From: Streptomyces sp. DHE7-1
GTDB taxonomy: Bacteria > Actinomycetota > Actinomycetes > Streptomycetales > Streptomycetaceae
Length of the DNA: 64,000 bases
Direction: 5' to 3'
Assembly (NCBI GenBank): GCA_016432725.1
Contig: JACJDG010000003.1
Location: 3,906,001 to 3,970,000, forward strand
In this document: piece by piece, positions 29,248-38,008 of the stretch
Position numbering within the stretch: the stretch's first letter is position 1
How the letters are laid out: each line of letters opens with the position of its first letter
The notes under the pieces: generated by a model
Told to the model about the DNA's origin: nothing
Database searches by the model: none
What the model saw: the letters and a program-made list of their open reading frames with translations, nothing else
Made by a program: the position numbers and the translations under genes

Positions 29248-29280
29248 TTGATACGTGAACAGGCTCTCCTTGATACGTGA
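29248..29280. repeat. 22-bp spaced direct repeat TTGATACGTGA
   Basis: TTGATACGTGA occurs exactly at 29248-29258 and 29270-29280, 22 bases start to start (two helical turns), in the gap 29009-29412 between the divergent fhaA and tRNA-Leu genes. A side-by-side protein binding site is plausible. Nothing else in this 400-base gap could be supported beyond a weak -10 (TAATGT, 29351-29356) before the tRNA. Confidence 0.5.
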
Positions 29281-29412
29281 CCGCCGCCTGCGCTCTCCCT
29301 ACCCGGCCGGGCGGCAGGTAAGGGATGTGAATCCACCCCGTGCGACGTGCTAATGTTCTGGATGTCGGAAGGGGCCGCCCCGCAAGGGACGGAGACGGAA
29401 GACACACCCAAT

Positions 29413-29495
29413 GCGCGGGTGGCGGAATAGGCAGACGCGCTGGATTCAGGTTCCAGTGCCCGCAAGGGCGTGGGGGTTCAACTCCCCCTCGCGCA
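29413..29495 (+). tRNA. tRNA-Leu (CAG), probably missing one base
   Basis: Class II tRNA with variable arm (TGCCCGCAAGGGCG). Acceptor GCGCGGG, T8, anticodon stem CTGGA/TCCAG with loop TTCAGGT, anticodon CAG; T-arm GGGGG-TTCAACT. The 3' side reads CCCCC-TCGCGC: with only five C, either the T-stem or the acceptor stem is one pair short. Six C would give a five-pair T-stem plus CTCGCGC to match GCGCGGG. This fits the missing-base pattern seen in the genes. Confidence 0.93.
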
Positions 29496-29502
29496 CACAG
29501 TG

Positions 29503-29544
29503 GCTACGGGCCCATCGTGAAAACGGTGGGCCCGTAGTCGTTTT
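29503..29544 (+). terminator. Intrinsic terminator of tRNA-Leu
   Basis: CTACGGGCCCATCG, loop TGAAAA, CGGTGGGCCCGTAG, then TCGTTTT. Confidence 0.9.
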
Positions 29545-29601
29545 GGTGTCCCCGCCCTGTGAGGAAGCTCTCAGGGGTGCCGGCGGCTCCGGGGGACGGC
29601 G

Positions 29602-29628
29602 TTTTCCACAGGTCTTCGCTTGTCCACA
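29602..29628 (+). promoter_or_regulatory. Two DnaA boxes upstream of the DUF2252 gene
   Basis: TTTTCCACA (29602-29610) and TTGTCCACA (29620-29628), same orientation, 18 bases apart, about 80 bases before the gene start. Confidence 0.6.
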
Positions 29629-29708
29629 GGGTCTGACGCGTTCCGGTCGACGGCGGTACGGTCTGCACGAGTTGATGTTCGATCGTGCGCGCGGGGGAGG
29701 CGGTCCTG

Positions 29709-31136
29709 GTGACGGGATCCGGTGTCGAGGCGGCTGAGCGGGCGGTGACGGCGCCCCGGTTGCCGCGGGTGCGCGGCTTCGCCCAGTGGCCGCCGCAGGG
29801 TTCGCCGAAGAAGCAGGGCAAGGCGCTGCGGTCCGCCGTCCCGCGTGCCGCACACCGCGTCCTAGACCTGGACGCCGGCCGCCCGGACGCGGTCACGGCG
29901 GTGGTGGACTCCAACGCCGGCCGCATCCCCGAACTGACGCCGATACGGGTGGGCAGGATGGCGGCCACCCCGTTCGCCTTCCTGCGCGGCTCCGCCGGGC
30001 TCATGGCGTACGACCTGGCCCGCACACCGATGACCCGCATCGGCGCCCAGATATGCGGAGACGCGCACGCGGCCAACTTCGGTCTGTACGGGGACGCCCG
30101 GGGCAGCCTGGTCATCGACCTCAACGACTTCGACGAGACGGTGCACGGTCCCTGGGAGTGGGACCTGAAGCGGCTCGCCGCCTCCCTGGTGCTGGCCGGA
30201 CGCGAGGCGGGTGCCGACGAGGACACCTGCCGGGAGGCCGCCCGGGACGCGGTGGGCGCCTACCGGCGGACCATGCGGCTGCTGGCCGGGCTGTCCGTCC
30301 TGGACGCCTGGAACGCCATCGCAGACGAGGAACTGGTCTCCCACACCGACGCCCACGACCTGCTCGGCACCCTGGAGCGGGTCTCGGAGAAGGCGCGGGC
30401 CAACACCAGCGGCCGCTTCGCCGCCAGGTCGACGGAGGAGACGGAGGCCGGCGGCCGGCGCTTCGTCGACGCGCCGCCGGTGCTGCGCCGGGTCCCGGAC
30501 GCCGAGGCGGCCGCGGTGGCCGCCGCCCTGGAGCCGTACGCGGCGACGCTCTCCGAGGACCGGCTGCCGCTGCTGGCCCGGCACGCGGTGCACGACGTGG
30601 CCTTCCGCGTGGTCGGCACGGGCAGCGTGGGCACGCGCTCGTACGTGGTCCTGCTGCTGGACCACCGCGGGGAGCCGCTGGTGCTCCAGGTGAAGGAGGC
30701 GCGTCCGTCGGCGCTCGTCCCGCATCTGGCGGCGGCCGGTTTCCAGGCACCCGCGGTGGAGCACGAGGGGCGCCGGGTGGTCCTCGGCCAGAAGTCGATG
30801 CAGGTGGTCAGCGACATCCTGCTCGGCTGGACGACGGTCGGCGGGCGGCCCTTCCAGGTGCGCCAGTTCCGCAACCGCAAGGGCAGCGTCGACCCGGCCG
30901 CGCTCGCCGCCGACCAGATCGACGACTACGGCCGCATGACCGGTGCCCTGCTGGCCCGCGCCCACGCCCACAGCGCGGACCCGCGGCTGATCGCCGGCTA
31001 CTGCGGCAAGAACGAGGAGCTGGACGAGGCGGTCGCCGCCTTCGCGGTCGCCTACGCCGACCGCACGGAGGCGGACCACGCGGAACTGGTGGCGGGGGTG
31101 CGTGCGGGCCGGATAGCCGCCGAGACGGGCGTGTGA
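29709..31136 (+). CDS. DUF2252 family protein (kinase-like fold)
   Basis: About 475 residues. GTG 29709 is preferred because GGGGGAGG (29692-29699) sits 9 bases upstream; GTG 29685 is in frame too. DUF2252 hallmarks: RMAATPFAFLRGSAGLMAYD, GAQICGDAHAANFGLYGDAR (Asp-His catalytic-loop-like), LVIDLNDFDETVHGPWEWDL (Asp pair), KRLAASLVLAGREAG, and VVLGQKSMQVVSDILLGW. These resemble aminoglycoside-phosphotransferase/HipA-like folds with phosphate-transfer residues, but no activity is established. Cytoplasmic. The next gene starts 13 bases on and may be cotranscribed. DnaA boxes lie in the promoter region. Confidence 0.88.
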   Translation: MTGSGVEAAERAVTAPRLPRVRGFAQWPPQGSPKKQGKALRSAVPRAAHRVLDLDAGRPDAVTAVVDSNAGRIPELTPIRVGRMAATPFAFLRGSAGLMAYDLARTPMTRIGAQICGDAHAANFGLYGDARGSLVIDLNDFDETVHGPWEWDLKRLAASLVLAGREAGADEDTCREAARDAVGAYRRTMRLLAGLSVLDAWNAIADEELVSHTDAHDLLGTLERVSEKARANTSGRFAARSTEETEAGGRRFVDAPPVLRRVPDAEAAAVAAALEPYAATLSEDRLPLLARHAVHDVAFRVVGTGSVGTRSYVVLLLDHRGEPLVLQVKEARPSALVPHLAAAGFQAPAVEHEGRRVVLGQKSMQVVSDILLGWTTVGGRPFQVRQFRNRKGSVDPAALAADQIDDYGRMTGALLARAHAHSADPRLIAGYCGKNEELDEAVAAFAVAYADRTEADHAELVAGVRAGRIAAETGV

Positions 31137-31149
31137 CGGGGGTGACGCG

Positions 31150-31625
31150 ATGAAGTACGTCGAACTGAACGGCGGCCAGGGCGAGGATGCGGGTCTCATC
31201 GACCCCGGCCCTACCTGGCGCGGCTGCCCGGGCTCGCGGCCGAACTGCCGCCTGGCGCCCGTGCGTTCGCCACCGATCCCGCGCACTACGACTTCGGTGG
31301 CAGGCGCTGTGTGAAGGACCTGCGGCCGTCACGGGTGCGCCTCGGCCGGGGCGGGGACCTGGAGATCCGCTTCCGGCACAACTGCTTCAAGCACGACGAG
31401 GACCTCCTCGTCCGCTACACCGGGGTCTCCCGCTTCCAGTCCGGCGTCCTGGGCAGCTGCGACCCCGCCTCCCTCGGCGATGTGATCCTCGACGAGATCC
31501 TCCCGGGTCCGGCGGGCTGCACCCACGAGCTGGCCTGCCGGCCGGGCACGCTGGTGGTCGCCTGCCGCGACCTGGTGGCCGAATGGATACCGGCCGACTG
31601 CCCGGACGCGGTGCCCCGCGCGTGA
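31150..31625 (+). CDS. Uncharacterised small protein (one apparent frameshift)
   Basis: 158 residues after repair: MKYVELNGGQGEDAGLIDPR, PYLARLPGLAAELPPGARAF, HYDFGGRRCVKDLRPSRVRL, CFKHDEDLLVRYTGVSRFQS and LGDVILDEILPGPAGCTHEL. One extra C in 31203-31206 is required to join the first 19 residues to the rest. No signal peptide, no membrane segment, no family I recognise; five scattered Cys. ATG 31150 follows GGGGGTGACGCG closely after the DUF2252 stop, suggesting an operon. Confidence 0.65.
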
Positions 31626-31674
31626 ACCCGGCCATCCGCGGCGCCGGGTTCCGGCCGTGGCCTACGCTGGTCGG

Positions 31675-32487
31675 GTGACGACCCCGGAAGCTGAGCAGTC
31701 CCAGGCACCGCGGCCCGAGGAACGGCTGGAACAGGCCGTACGGGCAGCCGAGCAGGCGTTGATCGAGTACGAGATCGCCGTGGAGACGTTCCGCGTCGAG
31801 GTCGAGAACTTCTCCCGGCTGCACGAGCAGAAGCTCGGCCCGCTCTACATGCGCATCGAGCACCTGGACGCGGAGATCGCCGAGGCGAAGGCCGCCCGCA
31901 CCGGCGACCCGGAGGACATCCGCCGGGCCGAGGAGGCCCGGGCGCATGTGCTGCCGATCCCCGGTGTCGAGGAGCTGCTGCACGGCTGGATGGACGGCGA
32001 CGGCCTGTTCCCTGAGGCCACCGCCATGCTCACCGACCAGGCGGTACGCCCTCCGGAGCGGGTGCGGCCCAGCGAGGAGGCTCGCAAGCTCTACCGCGAG
32101 CTGGCCCGCAAGGCCCACCCCGACCTCGCCCAGGAGGAAGAGGAGCAGCAGCGGCGCGAGGAGTTCATCAGCCGCGTCAACGCCGCCTACGCCCGCGGCG
32201 ACGAGGCGCTGCTCAGGAAGCTGGCCGAGGAGTGGGCGGCGGGCCCGGTGCCGCCCGAGCGCCGGCCGAGCCCCGCCGACGAGCTGTACGCCCGCCTGGA
32301 GTGGCTCTCCCAGCGCAAGGAGCTGCTGACGCTGGTCGCCCGCGAGCTCGAGGACGGTGCCATCGCCGGCATGCTGCGGCTGGCCCCGGACGACCCCGAC
32401 GGCCTGCTCGACGAGATCGCCGGCCGGCTGCGTGCCGACATCGCGCAGCGGGAGACGGAGCTGGCGGCCCTGCTGGCCGAGGGCTGA
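31675..32487 (+). CDS. J-domain-containing protein
   Basis: 270 residues from GTG 31675. N-terminal half is coiled-coil (RPEERLEQAVRAAEQALIEY, YMRIEHLDAEIAEAKAARTG). Around residues 140-180 lies a J-domain-like segment, PSEEARKLYRELARKAHPDL, with the HPD tripeptide that stimulates DnaK ATPase. The C-terminus is helical. A -10-like TACGCT (31663-31668) sits 7 bases before the GTG, so the mRNA may be leaderless. No DnaK or GrpE gene nearby; it could recruit DnaK to a special client. Confidence 0.82.
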   Translation: MTTPEAEQSQAPRPEERLEQAVRAAEQALIEYEIAVETFRVEVENFSRLHEQKLGPLYMRIEHLDAEIAEAKAARTGDPEDIRRAEEARAHVLPIPGVEELLHGWMDGDGLFPEATAMLTDQAVRPPERVRPSEEARKLYRELARKAHPDLAQEEEEQQRREEFISRVNAAYARGDEALLRKLAEEWAAGPVPPERRPSPADELYARLEWLSQRKELLTLVARELEDGAIAGMLRLAPDDPDGLLDEIAGRLRADIAQRETELAALLAEG

Positions 32488-32516
32488 CCGGGCCGTCCTT
32501 CCGGTAGCGTCGGGGC

Positions 32517-32864
32517 ATGAGTTTTGGAGCTGGGGTGCCCACCGTCGGGGTCACCGACCTCAAGGACGACGACTTCCTGCTGGACGTCCGTGAGGACGAG
32601 GAGTGGCAGGCCGGTCACGCCGATGGCGCGCTGCACATCCCCATGAGCGAGTTCGTGGCCCGCTACGGCGAGCTGACCGAGGCCGCCCCGCAGGACGGCC
32701 GGGTCCATGTGATCTGCCGGTCCGGAGGGCGTTCGGCGCAGGTCACGATGTACCTGATCCAGCAGGGTCTCGACGCGGTGAACGTCGACGGCGGCATGCA
32801 GGTCTGGCAGGCCGCGGGCCGTCCCGTGGTCACCGACGCCGGGGCGCCGGGCGCGGTCGTCTGA
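32517..32864 (+). CDS. Single-domain rhodanese-like sulfurtransferase
   Basis: 115 residues from ATG 32517. Rhodanese fold: DDFLLDVREDEEWQAGHADG, ALHIPMSEF, and active-site loop VICRSGGRSAQV with catalytic Cys (CRSGGRS, the sulfurtransferase rather than phosphatase loop length). It would move sulfane sulfur from thiosulfate or persulfides. TAGCGT (32505-32510) lies 6 bases upstream of the ATG, again a likely leaderless start. Convergent with the paa operon. Confidence 0.92.
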   Translation: MSFGAGVPTVGVTDLKDDDFLLDVREDEEWQAGHADGALHIPMSEFVARYGELTEAAPQDGRVHVICRSGGRSAQVTMYLIQQGLDAVNVDGGMQVWQAAGRPVVTDAGAPGAVV

Positions 32865-32890
32865 CCCGCGGCCACTGATCCGCGACCGCT

Positions 32891-32927
32891 GATCCGCGGC
32901 GGCCGGCAGGCGCGGCTGCCGCGGATC
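32891..32927. terminator. Hairpin between convergent rhodanese and paaE genes
   Basis: GATCCGCGGC (32891-32900) and GCCGCGGATC (32918-32927), 10 perfect pairs, 17-base loop; no T-tract. Probably a bidirectional stem. Confidence 0.5.
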
Positions 32928-33016
32928 GGACGGATCCCGGTGGCCCGGTGCACCGACGGCCGAGCGGGCGGGCCGTCGGCGGGTGACCGGGCCCCTCCCC
33001 GTGCGCGGGGCGGGAC

Positions 33017-34081
33017 TCAGCGGTCGAAGTCCAGCTCCACCTGCTCCGTGACCGGGTGCGACTGGCAGGCCAGCACATAGCCGGCTTCGGTCTCCTCCGC
33101 CTCCAGGGCGAAGTTGCGGTCCATGCGGACCTCTCCCGCGACCAGGAAGGCCCGGCAGGTTCCGCACACTCCGCCCTTGCAGGCGTAGGGCGCGTCGGGC
33201 CGGTTGCGCAGCACCGTTTCCAGCAGCGACTCACCGTCCTGCACCGGCCAGGTGCCGCCGCGCCCGTCGAGCCGGGCGGTGACGGTGCTGTGCGCGGGCA
33301 CCGGGGCGCCGGCCGCCGGGGCCGTCCCCCCGTCCACGTGGAAGATCTCCTGGTGGATCCGAGCCCGGTCCACACCCAGCTCGCGCAGCGCCCGCTCGGC
33401 GCCGTCGACGAGGCCGTAGGGCCCGCACAGGAACCAGCCCGCCACCCGCTCCACCGGAAGCAGCGCGGGCAGCAGTCCCGCCAGCCGCTCGCGGTCGAGC
33501 CGTCCGGACGGCAGACCCGCCTGCTGCTCCTCCCGGGAGAGCGCGGTGACCAGCTGCAGCCGCTCCGGATAGCGGTCCTTCAGGTCGGCGACCTCTTCGA
33601 GGAACATCGTCGAGGCGGCCGTGCGGTCCCCGCGTATCAGGCAGAACCGGGCCCGCGGTTCACGCGCGAGCAGCGTGGAGACGATCGACAGCACGGGGGT
33701 GATGCCGCTGCCGCCGACGACCGCGGCGTACAGGCCCGGCGCCGGTTCCAGCGTGAAGCGGCCGGCGGGGGTCATCACCTCCAGCTCGTCGCCGACGTTG
33801 ATCTCCTTCAGCGCGTATGTGGAGAAGGCGCCGCCCTCGACGAGACGCACCCCCACCCGCAGTGTGCTCGGGCCCTCACCGGCCGGGTCGGGGGCCGCGG
33901 AGCAGATCGAGTACGTCCGCCGGATCTCGGTGCCGTCCGTGCGCCGCCGCAGGGCGAGGTGCTGCCCGGGCGCGTGCCGGTACTCCTCGCGCAGCTCCGG
34001 CGGGACGGTGAGGGTGAGCGCGACGGAGTCGTCGGTGAGCCGGTCGACCGCGGCCACCGGGAGCGGGTGGAAGCGCGCCAT
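33017..34081 (-). CDS. paaE: Phenylacetyl-CoA epoxidase reductase PaaE
   Basis: 354 residues from ATG 34081. FAD-binding ferredoxin-reductase domain (RRTYSICSAAPDPAGEG, GRFTLEP), NAD(P)-binding part (AAVVGGSGITPVLSIVSTLL, FLCGPYGLVDGAERAL), and a C-terminal plant-type 2Fe-2S domain with CKGGVCGTC and ACQSHP cysteines. It delivers electrons from NADPH to the PaaA di-iron centre during ring epoxidation of phenylacetyl-CoA. Last gene of paaABCDE; the start overlaps the paaD stop by one base (TGATG). Confidence 0.96.
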   Translation of the reverse strand: MARFHPLPVAAVDRLTDDSVALTLTVPPELREEYRHAPGQHLALRRRTDGTEIRRTYSICSAAPDPAGEGPSTLRVGVRLVEGGAFSTYALKEINVGDELEVMTPAGRFTLEPAPGLYAAVVGGSGITPVLSIVSTLLAREPRARFCLIRGDRTAASTMFLEEVADLKDRYPERLQLVTALSREEQQAGLPSGRLDRERLAGLLPALLPVERVAGWFLCGPYGLVDGAERALRELGVDRARIHQEIFHVDGGTAPAAGAPVPAHSTVTARLDGRGGTWPVQDGESLLETVLRNRPDAPYACKGGVCGTCRAFLVAGEVRMDRNFALEAEETEAGYVLACQSHPVTEQVELDFDR

Positions 34082-34605
34082 CACAACTCCTTGAAGTGGT
34101 CGAACGGTTCGCGGCAGGACAGGCAGCGGCGCAGCGCCTTGCACGCGGTGGAGGAGAACCGGCTCAGCAGTTCGGTGCCGGCCGCTCCGCAGTGCGGGCA
34201 GCGCACCGGTTCGCCGTCCTCCTCGGTCCTCGTCGGGCCGAGGGTCAGCGTCACCGGACCGTGGTCGCGGCGCGAACGCGGGGGAGCGATGCCGAACTCC
34301 TGGAGCTTGCGGCGGCCTTCGGCGGTGATGTCGTCGGTCGTCCAGGCGGGGCTGAGCACGGTGCGGACGGAGACGTCGCGCATGCCGTGGGCGCGCAGGA
34401 CCCGCTCGATGTCCGTGCTCATCGCCTCGATGGCGGGGCAGCCGGTGTAGGTCGGGGTGAGGTCGACCTCGACCGTGTCGGTGCCGCGGAGGTGCACCGC
34501 GCGCACGACGCCCAGGTCCTGGAGGGTGAGCACGGGCAGCTCGGGGTCGGGCACCGAACCGGCCAGTGCCAGCAGTTCCGACTCCAGCGCCGTGGCGGTC
34601 ACCAT
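34081..34605 (-). CDS. paaD: Phenylacetate degradation protein PaaD
   Basis: 174 residues. N-terminal DUF59/MIP18 domain (VPDPELPVLTLQDLGVVRAV, VDLTPTYTGCPAIEAMS) and a C-terminal zinc-ribbon-like end (RCPHCGAAGTELLSRFSSTA, CKALRRCLSCREPFDHFKEL) typical of PaaD. It is needed for maturation of the epoxidase, likely iron-sulfur assembly. The start at 34605 overlaps the paaC stop. No frame breaks. Confidence 0.95.
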   Translation of the reverse strand: MVTATALESELLALAGSVPDPELPVLTLQDLGVVRAVHLRGTDTVEVDLTPTYTGCPAIEAMSTDIERVLRAHGMRDVSVRTVLSPAWTTDDITAEGRRKLQEFGIAPPRSRRDHGPVTLTLGPTRTEEDGEPVRCPHCGAAGTELLSRFSSTACKALRRCLSCREPFDHFKEL

Positions 34606-35316
34606 GACGCCCCGGATGGCTGCGGTGCAGGTGCTGCATCTCGGCGAGCATCCGTCCGAACTGCTCGGTGTGCAGGCCCTGCCGGCCCGCTCCCGCCGAC
34701 CAGGCGCCGGTGCGGGGGCCCTCGGGCACGGTCAGGGTGGCCCGGTTCAGGACGTCCGTGACGCAGCGGAGCCAGTTCTCCTCCAGGGCCGCCCAGTCGG
34801 CGTCCAGGCCCTCGACCGGCTGGAACATCTCGCCGGTGAACCGCCACAGGGCGTCGCACGCGCGCCGCATCCGTTCGTGGCTGTCGTCGGTGCCGTCGCC
34901 GAGCCGCAGGGTCCACTGCTCGGCGTGGTCGCGGTGGTAGGCGACCTCCTTGACGGCCTTCGCGGCCAGCGGCGCGAACGGGCCGTCGGATGAGGCCAGT
35001 TCGCTGTAGAGAAGCTGCTGGTAGGTGGAGAAGTACAGCTGGCGGGCGATGGTGTGGGCGAAGTCGCCGTTCGGCTGCTCGACGAGCTGGAGGTTGCTGA
35101 AGGCCCGTTCCTCGCGCAGATAGGCGAGTTCGTCCTCGTCGCCGGCCATCGACAGCAGCACGCGGGCCTGGCCGAGCAGGTCGAGGGCGATGTTGGCGAG
35201 GGCGACCTCCTCCTCCAGGACGGGGGCGTGCCCGGCCCACTCCCCAGGCGGTGGGAGAGCACCAGGGCGTCGTCGCCGAGGGCGAGCGCGGCGGTCGCGG
35301 GGACGGTGGCGGTCAC
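34599..35316 (-). CDS. paaC: Phenylacetyl-CoA epoxidase subunit PaaC (two apparent frameshifts)
   Basis: 239 residues after repair. Ferritin-like, non-catalytic partner of PaaA: LEEEVALANIALDLLGQARV, LREERAFSNLQLVEQPNGDF, ARQLYFSTYQQLLYSELASS, AVKEVAYHRDHAEQWTLRLG. GTG 35316 overlaps paaB stop (GTGA). Repairs: run 35242-35245 (gives LSHRLGEWAGHAPVLEEE) and run 34611-34614 (gives HPGASW and the stop at 34599-34601). Confidence 0.93.
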
Positions 35317-35600
35317 AGGTGCTTCACGCCTTCCGGGATCTCGTAGAAGGTCGGGTGCCGGTAGGGCTTGTCGGCGGCCGGCTCGAAGAACGGGTCCTTC
35401 TCGTCGGGTGAGGACGCGGTGATCGCGGTGGCGGGCACGACCCAGATCGAGACGCCCTCGCCACGCCGGGTGTAGAGGTCGCGGGCGTTGCGCAGGGCCA
35501 GCTCGGCGTCGGGCGCGTGCAGGCTGCCGGCGTGGGTGTGGGAGAGGCCGCGGCGGGAGCGTACGAAGACCTCCCACAAGGGCCAGTCGGTGTCGGTCAT
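35313..35600 (-). CDS. paaB: Phenylacetyl-CoA epoxidase subunit PaaB
   Basis: 95 residues: TDWPLWEVFVRSRRGLSHTH, AGSLHAPDAELALRNARDLY, GEGVSIWVVPATAITASSPD. Matches PaaB length and content. It bridges PaaAC heterodimers in the epoxidase. ATG 35600 overlaps the paaA stop (ATGA), and its own stop overlaps the paaC start. Confidence 0.95.
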   Translation of the reverse strand: MTDTDWPLWEVFVRSRRGLSHTHAGSLHAPDAELALRNARDLYTRRGEGVSIWVVPATAITASSPDEKDPFFEPAADKPYRHPTFYEIPEGVKHL

Positions 35601-36615
35601 CCTCGTGTCTCTCCCGTTCCGCCGGTGCTGCCGGTGTGCTTGGCCGCGTACGCCGCGGCCGCCTCGCGCACCCATGCGCCCTCTTCGTGTGCGCGCCTGC
35701 GCTGGGTGATGCGCTGTTCGTTGCAGGGGCCGTTGCCCTTGAGGACGTCCCAGAACTCGGTCCAGTCGATGGCGCCGAAGTCGTGGTGTCCCCGCTCCTC
35801 GTTCCAGCGCAGGTCCGGGTCGGGGAGGGTGAGGCCGAGGGATTCGGCCTGGGGTACGCAGATGTCGACGAAGCGCTGGCGCAGCTCGTCGTTGGAGTGG
35901 CGCTTGATCTTCCACTCCATGGACTGGGCCGAGTGCTGCGAGGCGTCGTCGGGCGGGCCGAACATCATCAGGGAGGGCCACCACCAGCGGTCCACCGCGT
36001 CCTGTGCCATGGCGTGCTGCTCGGGGTGCCGTTGCTGAGGGCCAGCAGCAGTTCGTAGCCCTGCCGCTGGTGGAAGGACTCCTCCTTGCACACGCGCACC
36101 ATCGCGCGGGCGTAGGGCCCGTAGGAGCAGCGGCACAGGGGGACCTGGTTGGTGATGGCGGCGCCGTCCACCAGCCAGCCGATGGCGCCGACGTCGGCCC
36201 AGGTCAGGGTGGGGTAGTTGAAGATCGAGGAGTACTTCTGGCGGCCGCTGTGCAGCTTGTCGAGCAGTTCGTCGCGGCTGGTGCCGAGGGTCTCGGCCGC
36301 GCTGTAGAGGTACAGGCCGTGGCCGGCCTCGTCCTGGACCTTGGCCATCAGGATCGCCTTGCGGCGCAGTGAGGGCGCGCGGGTGATCCAGTTGGCCTCC
36401 GGCTGCATGCCGATGATCTCGGAATGCGCGTGCTGGGCGATCTGCCGGACGAGCGTCGCGCGGTAGGCGTCGGGCATCCAGTCGCGGGGCTCGATGCGTT
36501 CGTCGGCGGCCACGGCCGCGTCGAAGGCGTGCTGGTACTCCGCCGGTGCTCCGGCGGTGTCCGGCGCGCCGGCGGCGTCTGCGCCTGCCGTGCGGTGCGC
36601 GGCTGCTGTGGCCAT
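35597..36615 (-). CDS. paaA: Phenylacetyl-CoA epoxidase catalytic subunit PaaA (one apparent frameshift)
   Basis: 339 residues after repair, ATG 36615. Di-iron ferritin-like protein: KAILMAKVQDEAGHGLYLYS (ExxH), VCKEESFHQRQGYELLLALS (second ExxH), SMEWKIKRHSNDELRQRFVD, and RWNEERGHHDFGAIDWTEFW. It adds one oxygen atom across the ring of phenylacetyl-CoA. The frame breaks near 36025 in a G4 run; one extra base gives LSNGTPEQHAMAQDAVD. First gene of the operon; a 14-bp palindrome lies 43 bases upstream. Confidence 0.95.
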
Positions 36616-36657
36616 GCGGTCCCCCTGACCTAGGGCTCTGCTGCGAACAGTGTCCCG

Positions 36658-36671
36658 ACCGATCGTTCGGT
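36658..36671. promoter_or_regulatory. Palindromic operator upstream of paaA (regulon site 1)
   Basis: ACCGATCGTTCGGT, whose reverse complement is identical to the site at 41801-41814. ACCGA/TCGGT arms around four bases; extended match GACCGA/TCGGTC. A TetR-type operator is likely. Confidence 0.75.
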
Positions 36672-36716
36672 CCGTGCGCATCAATGGTGTGCCGGGCCGG
36701 TGCCGCTGTCAACCGC

Positions 36717-36748
36717 TGTGGAAAACCCCGCGAGCGTCCTGTGGACGG
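36717..36748 (-). promoter_or_regulatory. Two DnaA boxes in the paaA/DUF5819 divergent region
   Basis: TTTTCCACA (36717-36725) and CCGTCCACA (36740-36748), both read on the minus strand. The gap 36616-37040 holds no other gene. Confidence 0.5.
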
Positions 36749-37040
36749 CGTGCCGGACCGCGCCCGGTGGCCCTTCCGGGCGGGGTTCCCGCCGAGGACC
36801 CGGGGGCGTCTCCACGCCGCCTTTGCGGTGGCGAGCGACTGGTCGTACCGCCCGGACGGATGTCCGTCCGGGCGGACGACGTGGTGACGGCCACGGTCTC
36901 CGGTGGTTCCCCGGGGCTGCGCCCGACGGGCGCGGCTGAGTACCGTTCCGTGCGGGCGCCGAGCCGTGGCGCCCGTGAACCATGCGGCGCCTGTGGCGGG
37001 CGGCCGCACGACTTCGGCGGAAATCGGGGATCGGGGCGGA

Positions 37041-38008
37041 ATGGACGCGTACGACGAGGACTCGCACGACCGGCGGGGGCCGGACGGGTCGAAGGGGGCG
37101 CGTCTCCCGGAGCCGGAGAACGGCGCGGACGGGCACGAGCCGCCGGGTACCGGCGGCCGGGCGGCCACGGACGCGGCTGCGGACGGGCCGGCGGGCGGGC
37201 CGGCGGGCGACGGCACGGAGCGGAAGCCGGCCCACGACACCGGGGGCGTCGAGCCGTCGGCCGTGGGCCCGGGCGCGAGCGGGCAACCGCCCGTGGACCC
37301 GGACCTCGCGGGCGGCGGAACCGAGTCCGCCGAGTCCGCCGCGGCCCCTTCCGCCCCGCCCCGCACCGGTGTCGCCGCCCTGTCCCCCGCTACCAGGTCG
37401 GAGCGGCGGTGGCCCTCGCGGCCGTCGCCGTCGCCGCCTGTGTGCACCTGGGGATGGTGTTCCTGAGCCTCGCGCCCGCGAACACGATGACCAAGCAGCA
37501 CGGCAAGGCGATCGAGGAGTGGGTGTACCCGGAGTTCGAGCAGAACTGGAAGCTGTTCGCCCCCAACCCGTTGCAGCAGAACATAGCCGTGCAGGTCCGC
37601 GCCGAGGTGCGGACGAAGGACGGCGAACTGCGCACCACCGGATGGACCGACCTCTCCGCCCGTGACGGTGCCGCGATCGACGGCAACCCGCTGCCGAGCC
37701 ACACCCAGCAGAACGAGCTGCGCCGCGCCTGGGACTTCCTCTCCGCCACGCACGGCACCGACAACCGGCCGGTGGGCCTGCGCGGCGCGCTCTCCGAGAC
37801 CTACATGCGCCGGATCGTGACGATGCGCCTGTACCGGGAGGACGAGATCGGCCGGCAGGGAGTCGTCCAGCGCGTGCAGGTCCGCTCCCGGACCACCAAC
37901 GTGCAGCCGCCCGTGTGGAGCCGTGAACGGTTCTCGGGCAAGCCTGTCTACCGCGTACTGCCCTGGTGGACGGTGACCGCCGACGAGGCCGCGGGAGGTG
38001 TGGCGTGA
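37041..38008 (+). CDS. DUF5819 family membrane protein (one apparent frameshift)
   Basis: About 322 residues after repair, ATG 37041. A long disordered N-terminus (about 1-125, Gly/Pro/Asp/Glu-rich), one membrane helix (VGAAVALAAVAVAACVHLGM) and an extracytoplasmic domain: KQHGKAIEEWVYPEFEQNWK, LFAPNPLQQNIAVQVRAEVR, RIVTMRLYREDEIGRQGVVQ. I recognise DUF5819, regularly coupled to HTTM proteins. One C missing in 37384-37388 (repair gives AALSPRYQVGAAVALAA). The stop overlaps the HTTM start by GTGA. Confidence 0.85.

Noticed and set aside
33017..35161. A 714-residue fused PaaC-PaaD-PaaE protein
   Set aside because: The frame happens to stay open through paaD in the wrong phase; the paaE and paaD starts, stop overlaps and motifs show separate proteins.
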